NCBI GenBank assembly: GCA_905480605.1 | Contig: CAJQRD010000038.1 | Span: 1-64,000 of the forward strand | Reading direction: 5' to 3' | Length of the DNA: 64,000 bases | Origin: an uncultured Saprospiraceae bacterium | GTDB lineage: Bacteria > Bacteroidota > Bacteroidia > Chitinophagales > Saprospiraceae | Shown: positions 45,140-54,569 of the stretch, one piece after another | Numbering within the stretch: the first letter of the stretch is position 1 | How the letters are laid out: each line of letters begins with the position of its first letter | Translations under genes and position numbers: made by a program | Notes under the pieces: generated by a model | Seen by the model: only the letters and a program-made list of their open reading frames with translations | What the model was told of the DNA's origin: nothing | The model's database searches: none

Positions 45140-46753
45140 ATGCTAAGATTTGTTTTACAGTATTGTTTTTTATTTGTGTCAACAAGCTTATTTTGTCAAG
45201 TAGAGCTTAGGGAAAGTCATTTACCTATTTTCATCGTAAATACCCAAGGCCAGTCAATTCCAGATGAACCAAAAATAACTGTTGATTTAAAGGTTATTAA
45301 TAATGGACCAAATGAAATCAACTCAATAAATGATACCTCATTTGAATATAATGGTCCAATCGGATTTGAATTAAGGGGACAAACATCTCAAGATCTTTTT
45401 CCAAAAAAAGGTTATGGATTTGAAACCAGAAACGAAGATGGTACCAACAACAATGTTAAATTGCTTGGTCTTCCAAAAGAAAACGACTGGGTCCTGCATG
45501 GCCCCTACAGTGATAAGACACTCATTCGAAATGCGCTTACTTTTACTATGGCTGAAAAATTCATGATCTATGCGCCTCGTGTAAAATTCTGTGAACTTGT
45601 GATTGATGAAGAATATCGAGGTGTATATCTGCTAATTGAAAAGATAAAAGTTGATAAAAACCGTGTCAATATAAGCAAGATTGAGAAAGAAGACATTGCT
45701 GGGGATGCGCTTACAGGAGGTTACATGCTCAAGTTTGACAAAAAAGGAGCAGGAGAACGGTCTTGGATATCCGATTATAAGCCAATTCAAAACAGTTATC
45801 AAAATACGGAATTCATTCACCTATATCCAAAATCGAATGACATAGCTCCTGAACAACAAAATTATATCAGAGGTTTTATTTCAGATTTTGAAGATGCTTT
45901 AATGGGCAATGATTATTTAGACGATATAAACGGCTATAAGAATTATATTGATGAAGATTCATTTGTTGATTTAATTTTAATAAACGAGGTTACAAAAAAT
46001 CTTGACAGTTATAGAATAAGCACTTACATGTATAAGGATAGAGATTCAATAGATGGCCGGCTAAAAATGGGACCAGCTTGGGATTACAACTTAGGATATG
46101 GTAATGCAAATTTTTGTAGTGGGGAACGTTCAGACAATTGGGCCTTAGACTTTAATCAGATCTGCCCAGGAGACTTTTGGGTCAACCATGTTTGGTGGGC
46201 AAGGATGCTATCAGATACAGCTTTTACAAATAAGTTAGAATCAAGATGGTTTTCACTGAGACAATCTGTTTTTTCTGATGACAATTGGAATTCAACTATT
46301 GACAGTTTGGTAATGCATGTAGGTGATGCTGCTGATCGTAACTTCGAAAGGTGGCCAACAATTGGTTCTTGGATTTGGCCAAATAGTTTTGTGGGCCAAA
46401 CATACCAAAGCGAAGTGAACTATCTGAAAAACTGGGTCAAAGATAGACTGAACTGGATTGACGAAAATATTGAAGGTCTTTCAACTTTTCAAAAGTTTGA
46501 TATAAATAAATCACTTGTTTTCCCCAATCCTAGTCAAGGCAATTTATGTTTCAAAATTCCGGAAATCTGGTCATCAATAAATACCAAATTGATAGTATTT
46601 GATGTATTGGGGAAAGTTGTTGTTACCAAAACATTCCCTAAAGACGATCCAATACTAGAACTTGAATTTTATAATTCTGGATTGTACCACTACATTATCA
46701 TTAAAAATGACACTGATTTATTGGACAACAACAAATTCATTATTTCAAATTAA
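45140..46753 (+). CDS. CotH kinase family protein with T9SS sorting domain
   Basis: A secreted protein of 537 aa. After a signal peptide (LQYCFLFVSTSLFCQ) comes a CotH-like protein-kinase fold: an N-terminal strand set with FELRGQTSQDLFPKKGYGFE, the NDWVLHGPYSDKTLIRNAL segment, VDEEYRGVYLLIEKI-type strand with the ATP-binding lysine, the catalytic-like LINEVTKNLDSYRISTYMYK, and the metal-binding GPAWDYNLGYGNAN (CotH kinases use a DxD/DYN motif). The C-terminus has LVFPNPSQGNLCFKI and FNSGLYHYIIIKN, a T9SS sorting domain. CotH proteins phosphorylate secreted proteins in spore formers; an extracellular kinase role here is inference. Confidence 0.82.
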   Translation: MLRFVLQYCFLFVSTSLFCQVELRESHLPIFIVNTQGQSIPDEPKITVDLKVINNGPNEINSINDTSFEYNGPIGFELRGQTSQDLFPKKGYGFETRNEDGTNNNVKLLGLPKENDWVLHGPYSDKTLIRNALTFTMAEKFMIYAPRVKFCELVIDEEYRGVYLLIEKIKVDKNRVNISKIEKEDIAGDALTGGYMLKFDKKGAGERSWISDYKPIQNSYQNTEFIHLYPKSNDIAPEQQNYIRGFISDFEDALMGNDYLDDINGYKNYIDEDSFVDLILINEVTKNLDSYRISTYMYKDRDSIDGRLKMGPAWDYNLGYGNANFCSGERSDNWALDFNQICPGDFWVNHVWWARMLSDTAFTNKLESRWFSLRQSVFSDDNWNSTIDSLVMHVGDAADRNFERWPTIGSWIWPNSFVGQTYQSEVNYLKNWVKDRLNWIDENIEGLSTFQKFDINKSLVFPNPSQGNLCFKIPEIWSSINTKLIVFDVLGKVVVTKTFPKDDPILELEFYNSGLYHYIIIKNDTDLLDNNKFIISN

Positions 46754-46771
46754 ACTGTTTCGATAATCTTA

Positions 46772-47308
46772 CTACTTAGAGATCGATTTTTGAAAAGTAG
46801 CTACAGCTTCTAAATATTTAGAATTCAATTCTGAATCTGAAATTCCTGAATCTGTAAAATTTTCATAAAATTTAGGTAGTGAAAAGTGGCTGCTTATTTG
46901 TGCCCCAGCGTATGGAAAGCTTCCCAATGCTATTTGCATTGCGCTTGCACCGCCTCTACCTCCCGGAGAAGTAGACAAAAGAAAAATGGTTTTTTCTTGC
47001 CAAGTCTTTCCTTCCATTCTTGAAATCCAATCAGTTAGGTTTTTAAACACAGAAGAAAAATTAGAATTGTGCTCTGCCAAGGACAATATTATACCATCTG
47101 CATTTTTGATTTGCTCTGAAAATTTCCTAGCATTTTCTGGAATCCCCTTTTCTTGTTCCAAATCAATACCATAAATGGGTAAAGGGTAATCATTCAAGTC
47201 TACAATTGTTACTTCAGCATTTTCAATTAAATTGGCAGTATAGCCTGCAAATTTTTTATTGATTGACTCTTTACTGTTACTGGCACCAATCGCTAAGATT
47301 TTCAACAT
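46772..47308 (-). CDS. NADPH-dependent FMN reductase family oxidoreductase
   Basis: A 178-residue flavodoxin-like protein. The N-terminus LAIGASNSKESINKKFAGYT is the phosphate-binding loop, followed by the NADGIILSLAEHNSNFSSVF segment of the NADPH-dependent FMN reductase/chromate reductase group and STSPGGRGGASAM. No signal peptide. It probably transfers electrons from NAD(P)H to FMN, quinones or metals. It is convergent with the CotH gene and on the same strand as the cysteine dioxygenase gene, but 150 bp from it. Confidence 0.88.
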   Translation of the reverse strand: MLKILAIGASNSKESINKKFAGYTANLIENAEVTIVDLNDYPLPIYGIDLEQEKGIPENARKFSEQIKNADGIILSLAEHNSNFSSVFKNLTDWISRMEGKTWQEKTIFLLSTSPGGRGGASAMQIALGSFPYAGAQISSHFSLPKFYENFTDSGISDSELNSKYLEAVATFQKSISK

Positions 47309-47458
47309 ATGTTCTGATCTAATTATTATTGTATTTATAATAATAACTACAATAATAATGGTTCAGTCTAATTTTTGTTCTTTAGAATTGAAGAAAGGAA
47401 TCAACCAAGTTCAGAAAATATTTAGATCAAAATAAGACCAGAAGGAAAGGAGAATAAA

Positions 47459-47995
47459 TTAATTTTCTAAACCGCTCAAATCTTTACAATAAGACATTTC
47501 TTTGGTTTGGAATTCTTCAGAATCTTCGCAGTATACAGAACACTTCTCAATTGGGTTAACATAAAGATGTAAAGTTAAGGATCTTTTGGGAGAAGAATTA
47601 ATCAAAGCGTGACATCCCATATTATCATCCATATAGGTTAAATTACGTGGAGTCAATTTTGTAGACAAAACTTCTACAGGTTCATTATCATCAACTAAAT
47701 CATATCTTTTTTCCTCGATCTGTCCAGCCAATTGGTAAACCCAACATTTTTGACCATCATGATCATGGATTGGTGTTTGGTCGTAACCATTCCAACACAA
47801 TAATATAAGTTCAAATTTTTTATTTTTAGCCAAACAGACTCTTGAATAATGATCTGCATCCCATTCTGCTATATTGTAAAACTTTTCAATGGGAATTTGT
47901 AGTGACTTTAAAATTCGCGGGTAATATTTTTTTTCCTGTTCCTCCAATTCGACGATTAACTCATTAATCGTCTTAATACACACAGTATCTATCAT
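47459..47995 (-). CDS. Cysteine dioxygenase type I family protein
   Basis: A cupin-fold Fe(II) thiol dioxygenase that oxidises cysteine to cysteine sulfinate. Iron ligands are His77 and His79 (TPIHDHDG) and His128 (NMGCHAL). Tyr144 (LHLYVNP) corresponds to the active-site tyrosine, and Cys84 (GQKCWVY) sits seven residues after the first His, exactly where the mammalian enzyme has its Cys-Tyr crosslink cysteine. Bacterial CDOs often have Gly there, so this one may form the crosslink. 178 aa is normal. It may detoxify excess cysteine; a possible cysteine-desulfhydrase-type gene lies at 34255 but is not linked. Confidence 0.9.
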   Translation of the reverse strand: MIDTVCIKTINELIVELEEQEKKYYPRILKSLQIPIEKFYNIAEWDADHYSRVCLAKNKKFELILLCWNGYDQTPIHDHDGQKCWVYQLAGQIEEKRYDLVDDNEPVEVLSTKLTPRNLTYMDDNMGCHALINSSPKRSLTLHLYVNPIEKCSVYCEDSEEFQTKEMSYCKDLSGLEN

Positions 47996-48431
47996 AATTC
48001 AAATATAGATATTTTAAAACTGATATGTTGGATTTTGATGATTTTGAGCCAAAATCATGTCATTTTATGCGATTTTTGATCAATTTTAACTCAAAATCTA
48101 TCAGAAATGAGCAAAAATCACTCAAAATAGAAAAAGCATATTTTTAACTGCTAAGAATAAAATGCAATATATTTTTATACATATTATAAATAATTGTAAT
48201 ATGTTTTTATCTTTGTGTCTCATTCCTAACCGATTTATACGTTTGGTTGCAAGACCAAACAATTTCCACGTTGTATTAGCCCAACTAGTATTTCATGGAG
48301 TAAACTACACAACCGTAATAAAAGAATATGAAAGAGCCTTCTGGTCAAAAATGATCAGTAGCTGACTACGTATATGTATTATATACATCAGCTAGTATAA
48401 ATCGAAATTATTGGCAAATACATATTTTATT
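47996..48431. promoter_or_regulatory. Divergent regulatory region with GATTTTGAG/CTCAAAATC inverted repeats
   Basis: Between cysteine dioxygenase and the giant T9SS gene. A perfect 9-bp inverted repeat GATTTTGAG (48040-48048) and CTCAAAATC (48090-48098) is accompanied by GATTTTGA (48031), CCAAAATC (48049), GATTTTTGA (48071), GCAAAAATCA (48111) and CTCAAAAT (48121). A second inverted repeat, AGCTGA (48360-48365)/TCAGCT (48388-48393), lies just before the giant gene. No reliable TAnnTTTG was found. Confidence 0.45.
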
Positions 48432-51400
48432 ATGAAAAAATTACTTTCATTCCTTATTTCTTGTTTAGTAAGTTTCTATGCAATTGGTAATTCTCCTCTT
48501 GTTTTTCAAGATGGGAACAATCCAACTTTACATGTTGATTTCGATGAATGCGTTTCATGGTTCAATGGCTACAATGAAGATTATTCTGAGTTTACAGCTT
48601 TGTCATTACCAGTAGAAAATTGCAGTTCACTTGAGATGGCAGGCCCAGGATATGTTTACAGAAATAACTCTAAAGAGAATATCCATTCTTGTACACCTGG
48701 AATTGATAGCACGTCTCTAGGAATGTGTATCACTGCTTTTGACAACTGCAATTATATGGCAGGAGATTCAACTTCTTTAATATTTGAAGTTAAGGTTATT
48801 CCTGGTGCAATTGGCATGGGTTCTCTAGAAGAAATTTCCTTTTATGAAAAAGCTCCTGAAATGTTCAATTTTTTCCAAGGACAATCAGGCACTAATAATT
48901 ACCCAACAAAATTTGGTATAAGAGTATTGGTTGATGGAACAGAAGTTTATCAAGAAGGTGATATTAATACTGAAAGAGAATGGAACTTAAGAACATTTAA
49001 TTTTTCTGATGTCGAAGCTTTTACTGTTACAAAAGCAACAGTTTTTCAATTCGAAATTCTTCCTTACTGCCTTGTGGGAAATGGCTCTCTAGTTCAAGCA
49101 TGGGATATAGATAATTTGACTATTACAGCAGGATGTAACAATGTCAATGCAGGTTTTGTAAAGGTCTTAGGCAATGTAAATATATGTCAGGACGATACCT
49201 TAGACCATACGCTAACTTTCGAGATAGAAGATGCTTTTGGCCCTAATCTAACTTGGATGATTTTGGATCAACAAGGAGAAATAGTTCTTCTTCCGAATGG
49301 TAATATTGTTGACTTTGATACTTTAGACAATGGAATTTATGCCATTTACCATTTGGCATATGGTGATGATATTGATGGTTTATCTCTAGGAAACACTCTT
49401 GAGGATATTGAGGGTTGCTTTGATCTATCGAGCCGAATCGTAATAGTAAACAACAAATTAGAAGCAGGTGACATTCAAACAACTGACGGAGAATTATCTT
49501 TTCAAATTTGCTCTGAAGAAGCAGCACCAAACATTGTTGAATTAATACATAATAATAAAGTTGGTATTCAAACAAACTATTTTTTACTTTCCGATGCAAT
49601 GGAAATATTGGAAGTAAGTTTAAGTCCAATTTTTGATTTGGTTAATTACGATGCTGGAAACTACAGTATAGTGGCTGTCACACATAACGGTCAACTCTTA
49701 AATGCAATTCCTGGAAATATTTTCAATCAGGTGCAAGGATGCATTGCGATTTCAAATTTCGTAACAATCCAAAAAGAATTTATTTCTGGTGGAACAGTAA
49801 CAATTAATAGCAATTTATTTTGTTTAACCGATAGCATTGCTGACATACTTACTGCAAGTGTTGATAATGCAACTGGAAATTCTCAACAATTTATAATAAC
49901 AAATGCTGACAGCACAATAATCTCAGTGCCAACATTACCTCTTGATTTAGATGGTGTTGCACCGGGAGAGTGCCTAGTCTGGAATGTATCATCCTTTGAT
50001 TCGTTAGCAATCGAAATAGATTCAAAAATTGATGAAATTTCAGGTGGTTGTTATGATCTTTCAAATGCAGCAGCATTTAGCAGACAAGACAACAATGCTG
50101 GAAGTTTAAATATAGGCGGAAGTACAGTTTTTGAAATTTGTATTGCTGATAGTTTGACTGATATAGCTGTTGTAAGTGTCGAAGGATCTTCAGGATCAAA
50201 TTACACTTTCGTAATTACAGATACTCTAAATGTTGTGATTTCTAGCACAGATATGAATTCAATTGACTTCTCAAATGCTCCTGCAGGAGTTTGCAGAGTC
50301 TGGGGTGTTGCACATGATGGAAGTTTTTCCATTGAAGAAGGAGATACTTTCTCTAACTCTTTAGCTATAGGGTGTACTTCAATAAGCAGTGAATTTGTAC
50401 AGGTAAATAGATTTGATGATGGTCCAGTATGTGGAATTTTTCCGTGTGAAGTTGAAGGTGGCTTTATAGATTTGTTTGGAAGTACTTATTGTGTAGGGGA
50501 CGGGGTCTCTGACATTGTAACTGGAGATGTTCAAGGACAAACAGGGCCTGTTCAACAAATAATTGTAACAGGAGCTGACAGTATAATTATCGCTTTACCT
50601 GGTTCACTGAGCTTTGATGTTGACACTGCCCCAGCAGGAATTTGCATTGTATGGAATTTAGCTTCTAATGATTCAATACCTCTCATGTTAGGAATGAATA
50701 TAAATACAATTCAAAATGAATGCTTCGACCTTTCTGAAGGAGCATCATTTACAAGAATAACAAATAATGCAGGATCGGTATCCTTAACCAACGGTATGAC
50801 TTTGGATACAATTTGTGCTGGGGATAATATTCAAAATGCATTGGCATTTACTACAATGAATACTGTTTCTGACAGTTTCCAATATGTCATAACAAACGAA
50901 GCCAATACCATTTTGGCTTTACCGATGAATAACAGTTTCAACTTTGATGTTTTACCTTTTGGAATATGTAGAGTTTATGGTATAGCTTATTCGGGTGCAT
51001 TCTTACCTGAAGTTGGCGATTCATTGATGTTTGATCCAGCTCCAAGTGGTTGTTTTGATATTTCAGAAAACTTTGTGACTGTAATAAAAGAAAATTGCTC
51101 TACTTCTGTAGATGCAGGATCCATTTTATTAGCAGGAGGGGCGACAGAATATTGTCCAGGTGACTCAACAGGAATGACTACAATGAGCGGTTATGAATTC
51201 CATAATTTCAGTTTAAATTTAACAGGAGGAATATCCGAAGTAGACATAGACAATGATATCTACCCAGATTATATTATGAGTACAGATAAGTTTATTTGGG
51301 TTGAATATGATCTGGCTACTGACAATGTTACGCTCACCGAAATACATGATGCAGGAGAATTCATTGCTTTATTTGAATGTACCGATATTGACTTGGATGG

Positions 51401-54281
51401 TGATGTTGATATTATTTATAGTCCAAGCTCTTCTCCAAATAAAGTTAATTTATTGATCAATGATGGTGCAATGAATTTTGTATTGACTACAATCGATGCT
51501 GATGTTCAGATGATCAGTTCAATTAATGCCACAGACTTAGATAATGATGGTGATGTTGATATTGTAATAGCGGCCAGGGATTTTAACACAGTAGATGAAA
51601 TCAGATTTTACGAAAATGATGGAAGCATCAACTTTGTATACACAGTTATTGATACGGTAGATTTGCTTTGGGATACTGAAGTCTCTGATTTTGATGACAA
51701 TGGAGAACAGGATATAGTAGTATCTTCTTTAGGTAGTGATTTATTTATTTATATGAACCCTATTACTAGTGATGAGATAATAACAATTGATGATGCCGCA
51801 AGTGGTGAATCGAGATGCAAAATTTTAGATTACGATGATGATGGTGATTTAGATGTGACTGCAATTTCTTCAGGTAATATGTACTTGTATACAAACAATT
51901 CAGGTTCATATGACAAAACACTACTTGTACAATTTGTAAGTGGTGTATTATATGATATTGATGACTTTGACAATGATGGCGATAATGACATTATTGCTGA
52001 TGGAGGTTTCTTTTTAAATAATGGCGATGATACATTTACGCAAGAACCTATTGGAACTGGAATGTTGCATAATATATTTTCTGATGTAAATGGCGATGGA
52101 AATTTGGATATAATTTATGCAGGCCAGTGGATTGAAAATGTTAGTGGAGGATATCTGTTTGATGTTATAGTAAATGGTTCCCCGTTAGGTACTCTTAGGT
52201 GGGTACTTACCAATGATCAAGGTGCCATAGTTTCTGTCTTGGATCAAGATCCACCATTGACATTCGACTTGAGTCCTATAGGTGCTTATGATTTATATCA
52301 AATTGCTTATGATGGTGTCATTACAGGATTAACGGTAGGTGAGAATATTGGAAATATATCTGGCGATTTTGACTTATCAAATATTATTGTTCTTAACTCA
52401 GCTCCTTGTGTTGATGAATGTTTAGTTGATGGAGGGTTTATTGACCTATTTGGCAGTCAATATTGTGTAGGTGACGGTGAGGCAGATTTTGTAACTGGTG
52501 AAGTTATAAGTGAGGCTGGAGCTATGCAACAAATTATAGTGACAGACATTGATAGTGTAATATTAGCACTACATGATACATTAAATTTTGATGTTGATAG
52601 TGCGCCTGGAGGAAGTTGCATAGTTTGGAATTTAGCTTCCAACGATACAATTACTTTGACAACAGGAATTCATATCAATACTATTCAAAATTCTTGTTTT
52701 GATTTATCTCAAGGTGCATCATTTACAAGAATTTTCAACAATGGCGGTGATGTAAGCGTCTCTGGTGGTGGCACAAGCATCGACATTTGCGTTGGTGATG
52801 GTACTGCGGATGAAATTACTTTTGCAACAACAGGAGACGGTATATCTTATCAATACATTGTTACTGATTCACTGAATGTGATACTTGCACTACCAGATTC
52901 AACCGTAGTAGATTTCGAAGGTTCTCCATCTGGAGAATGTAGAGTTTGGGGTCTTGCAACTGACAGTGTTTTTAGTGGATCAATTGGTGATACTTTGGTT
53001 GAACCAGAAATTGCAGGTCGTTGTTTTGACTTATCATCTAACTTCGTAACTGTACAGAGATTTGACACAGATGGACCTTGTGGTACAATTGGAAACAATC
53101 CTCCATTGACTATTGTACTAAATAGAATTGGTGAATCGTCTCAAATATTTGATATAAAAAACATTTCGAACGATACAATAGATGTAACTGACTATTGGAT
53201 ATGCAAAACAGGAAATATATACAACAGAATAGGTGTAACTACAGTTGAATGTGGTTCATTCAATAATCTTATGGCACCTGGTGAAGTTAAAGGTCTTAAT
53301 CTAAGCATATCAAATACCGATGGTGAATTGGCTATTTACAATGCAGCAGATTTTGACAATCCAAATGCCATGATACACTATGTAGAATGGGGATCAACTG
53401 GACATGGAAGAAGTGATGAAGCAATAGCAGCTGACCTATGGTCAACGGGCGATTTCGTTGAAACAATCACACCACAACAAAGTATCTATTTTGCTGGAGC
53501 AGGTTATTCTTCGGACTCATGGAACGAAGGGAATACAAATATATGTGGTGACTATATTGTAGATGCTTCAATAGTATTTAGCAGAGTAAGTGATAGTGGA
53601 CAAATAATTGACTTAGAAAATATAAGTGATGATACGATTGATATAAATGACTACGAGATCAGTCAAGGCTTTAACTCTTATCGAGTAGGTGATTTGGTTG
53701 TAGAATGTGGCAATGCATCTAGAATTCTTAATCCTGGAGACAAGGTGGGCTTAGTTGTTTTCCCTATGTCAAATGTGGCTGGTGAATTGGCTTTATATAC
53801 GACAACTGGGAATGCTACATTTGGTATAGTATCTGATTATGTACAATGGGGGGATGCTGGATTTCCAAACGAATCAAGGGCGGTATTCAGTGGTGTTTGG
53901 ACAGCTGGAGCATTTGTGCCTTCTTTCACATCTGGCCAAAGTATCTACTACGATGGAGAAGGTGATGAAGTCTCTGATTGGACAGAAGGCGCAACTACAA
54001 TATGTGGTTCACTTGAAGCCAACAAAAAAAGAATTGATGTTCGTATTTCGCCAAACCCAGCAATTGATATGATTTCAATAAAGATCATGGATACTCAACG
54101 ACCTGTAACTGAAATGCAAGTAGTTAATGGAAATGGAAAAATAATAGTGTCAGCACAAATGGAAATGAATAACAATGATATTTATCAAATGGGAATCAAT
54201 GATTTGGCTCCTGGTATTTATTTCTTAAGAATGAAGTCAAGTAACGCAGTCATAACTGAACGGTTCATGGTTGTAAAATAA
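48432..54281 (+). CDS. Giant T9SS-exported surface protein with repeated cassettes, FG-GAP/VCBS repeats and two lamin-tail domains
   Basis: The Met at 48432 gives a proper signal peptide (MKKLLSFLISCLVSFYAIGN). The 1949-residue protein is modular. Residues ~30-230 are a beta-rich N-terminal domain. ~230-890 holds a series of ~90-110-residue cassettes. ~895-1245 has six Asp-rich repeats (DIDLDGDVDI, DLDNDGDVDI, DFDDNGEQDI, DYDDDGDLDV, DFDNDGDNDI, DVNGDGNLDI) typical of Ca2+-binding FG-GAP/VCBS propellers. More cassettes run to ~1545, then two LTD (lamin-tail) domains at ~1555-1865, and a T9SS type A sorting domain (ISPNPAIDMISIKI, APGIYFLRMKSS). Two cassettes (50458-50770 and 52431-52745) are near-identical. 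Probably an adhesin; partner unknown. Confidence 0.82.
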   Translation: MKKLLSFLISCLVSFYAIGNSPLVFQDGNNPTLHVDFDECVSWFNGYNEDYSEFTALSLPVENCSSLEMAGPGYVYRNNSKENIHSCTPGIDSTSLGMCITAFDNCNYMAGDSTSLIFEVKVIPGAIGMGSLEEISFYEKAPEMFNFFQGQSGTNNYPTKFGIRVLVDGTEVYQEGDINTEREWNLRTFNFSDVEAFTVTKATVFQFEILPYCLVGNGSLVQAWDIDNLTITAGCNNVNAGFVKVLGNVNICQDDTLDHTLTFEIEDAFGPNLTWMILDQQGEIVLLPNGNIVDFDTLDNGIYAIYHLAYGDDIDGLSLGNTLEDIEGCFDLSSRIVIVNNKLEAGDIQTTDGELSFQICSEEAAPNIVELIHNNKVGIQTNYFLLSDAMEILEVSLSPIFDLVNYDAGNYSIVAVTHNGQLLNAIPGNIFNQVQGCIAISNFVTIQKEFISGGTVTINSNLFCLTDSIADILTASVDNATGNSQQFIITNADSTIISVPTLPLDLDGVAPGECLVWNVSSFDSLAIEIDSKIDEISGGCYDLSNAAAFSRQDNNAGSLNIGGSTVFEICIADSLTDIAVVSVEGSSGSNYTFVITDTLNVVISSTDMNSIDFSNAPAGVCRVWGVAHDGSFSIEEGDTFSNSLAIGCTSISSEFVQVNRFDDGPVCGIFPCEVEGGFIDLFGSTYCVGDGVSDIVTGDVQGQTGPVQQIIVTGADSIIIALPGSLSFDVDTAPAGICIVWNLASNDSIPLMLGMNINTIQNECFDLSEGASFTRITNNAGSVSLTNGMTLDTICAGDNIQNALAFTTMNTVSDSFQYVITNEANTILALPMNNSFNFDVLPFGICRVYGIAYSGAFLPEVGDSLMFDPAPSGCFDISENFVTVIKENCSTSVDAGSILLAGGATEYCPGDSTGMTTMSGYEFHNFSLNLTGGISEVDIDNDIYPDYIMSTDKFIWVEYDLATDNVTLTEIHDAGEFIALFECTDIDLDGDVDIIYSPSSSPNKVNLLINDGAMNFVLTTIDADVQMISSINATDLDNDGDVDIVIAARDFNTVDEIRFYENDGSINFVYTVIDTVDLLWDTEVSDFDDNGEQDIVVSSLGSDLFIYMNPITSDEIITIDDAASGESRCKILDYDDDGDLDVTAISSGNMYLYTNNSGSYDKTLLVQFVSGVLYDIDDFDNDGDNDIIADGGFFLNNGDDTFTQEPIGTGMLHNIFSDVNGDGNLDIIYAGQWIENVSGGYLFDVIVNGSPLGTLRWVLTNDQGAIVSVLDQDPPLTFDLSPIGAYDLYQIAYDGVITGLTVGENIGNISGDFDLSNIIVLNSAPCVDECLVDGGFIDLFGSQYCVGDGEADFVTGEVISEAGAMQQIIVTDIDSVILALHDTLNFDVDSAPGGSCIVWNLASNDTITLTTGIHINTIQNSCFDLSQGASFTRIFNNGGDVSVSGGGTSIDICVGDGTADEITFATTGDGISYQYIVTDSLNVILALPDSTVVDFEGSPSGECRVWGLATDSVFSGSIGDTLVEPEIAGRCFDLSSNFVTVQRFDTDGPCGTIGNNPPLTIVLNRIGESSQIFDIKNISNDTIDVTDYWICKTGNIYNRIGVTTVECGSFNNLMAPGEVKGLNLSISNTDGELAIYNAADFDNPNAMIHYVEWGSTGHGRSDEAIAADLWSTGDFVETITPQQSIYFAGAGYSSDSWNEGNTNICGDYIVDASIVFSRVSDSGQIIDLENISDDTIDINDYEISQGFNSYRVGDLVVECGNASRILNPGDKVGLVVFPMSNVAGELALYTTTGNATFGIVSDYVQWGDAGFPNESRAVFSGVWTAGAFVPSFTSGQSIYYDGEGDEVSDWTEGATTICGSLEANKKRIDVRISPNPAIDMISIKIMDTQRPVTEMQVVNGNGKIIVSAQMEMNNNDIYQMGINDLAPGIYFLRMKSSNAVITERFMVVK
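50458..50770 (+). repeat. Intragenic cassette repeat, copy 1
   Basis: Encodes GGFIDLFGSTYCVGDG to NECFDLSEGASFTRI. Same order and spacing as the cassette at 52431 within the giant gene, with high nucleotide similarity by eye. Confidence 0.8.
52431..52745 (+). repeat. Intragenic cassette repeat, copy 2
   Basis: Encodes GGFIDLFGSQYCVGDG to NSCFDLSQGASFTRI; the second copy of the cassette at 50458. Identical anchor peptides include IVWNLASND and INTIQN. Confidence 0.8.
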
Positions 54282-54390
54282 CTGTTTAAAGCATTTTGGT
54301 TGTTGTTTCGTATTGAGTTTTGTAATGGCCAAAATGGTTTAAAAGTAAATCATAAGATTGAGTTTAGCCCAGGAGGAGTCCTGGGCTTTT
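54282..54390 (+). repeat. 109-bp terminator repeat, copy 1
   Basis: Starts CTGTTTAAAGCATT immediately after the giant gene's stop and ends in the hairpin AGCCCAGGA-GGAG-TCCTGGGCT plus TTTT. Direct duplicate of 54443-54551. Confidence 0.9.
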
Positions 54391-54392
54391 AA
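54366..54392 (+). terminator. Intrinsic terminator in repeat copy 1
   Basis: 9-bp stem AGCCCAGGA/TCCTGGGCT with GGAG loop and T4. Confidence 0.8.
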
Positions 54393-54442
54393 AAAACAAA
54401 AAGTAAACTAAGTCATCATATTCAGAGATGAATTTCTAAGTA

Positions 54443-54551
54443 CTGTTTAAAGCATTATGGTTGTTGTTTCGTATTGAGTTTTGTAATGGCCAAAATGGTT
54501 TGAAAGTATATTATAAGATTGAGTGCCCAGGAGGAGTCCTGGGCTTTTTTT
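54443..54551 (+). repeat. 109-bp terminator repeat, copy 2
   Basis: Same start (CTGTTTAAAGCATTATGG) and end as copy 1, about 161 bases downstream, with only scattered differences. Confidence 0.9.
54524..54551. terminator. Intrinsic terminator in repeat copy 2
   Basis: GCCCAGGA/TCCTGGGC stem with GGAG loop and a T7 run. It lies between convergent genes. Confidence 0.85.
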
Positions 54552-54569
54552 ATACTGTTCATTGTAATT

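Noticed and set aside
48162-48365. 67-codon plus-strand ORF in the spacer before the giant gene
   Set aside because: No domain, no promoter or terminator of its own, and the AT-rich spacer opens frames by chance.
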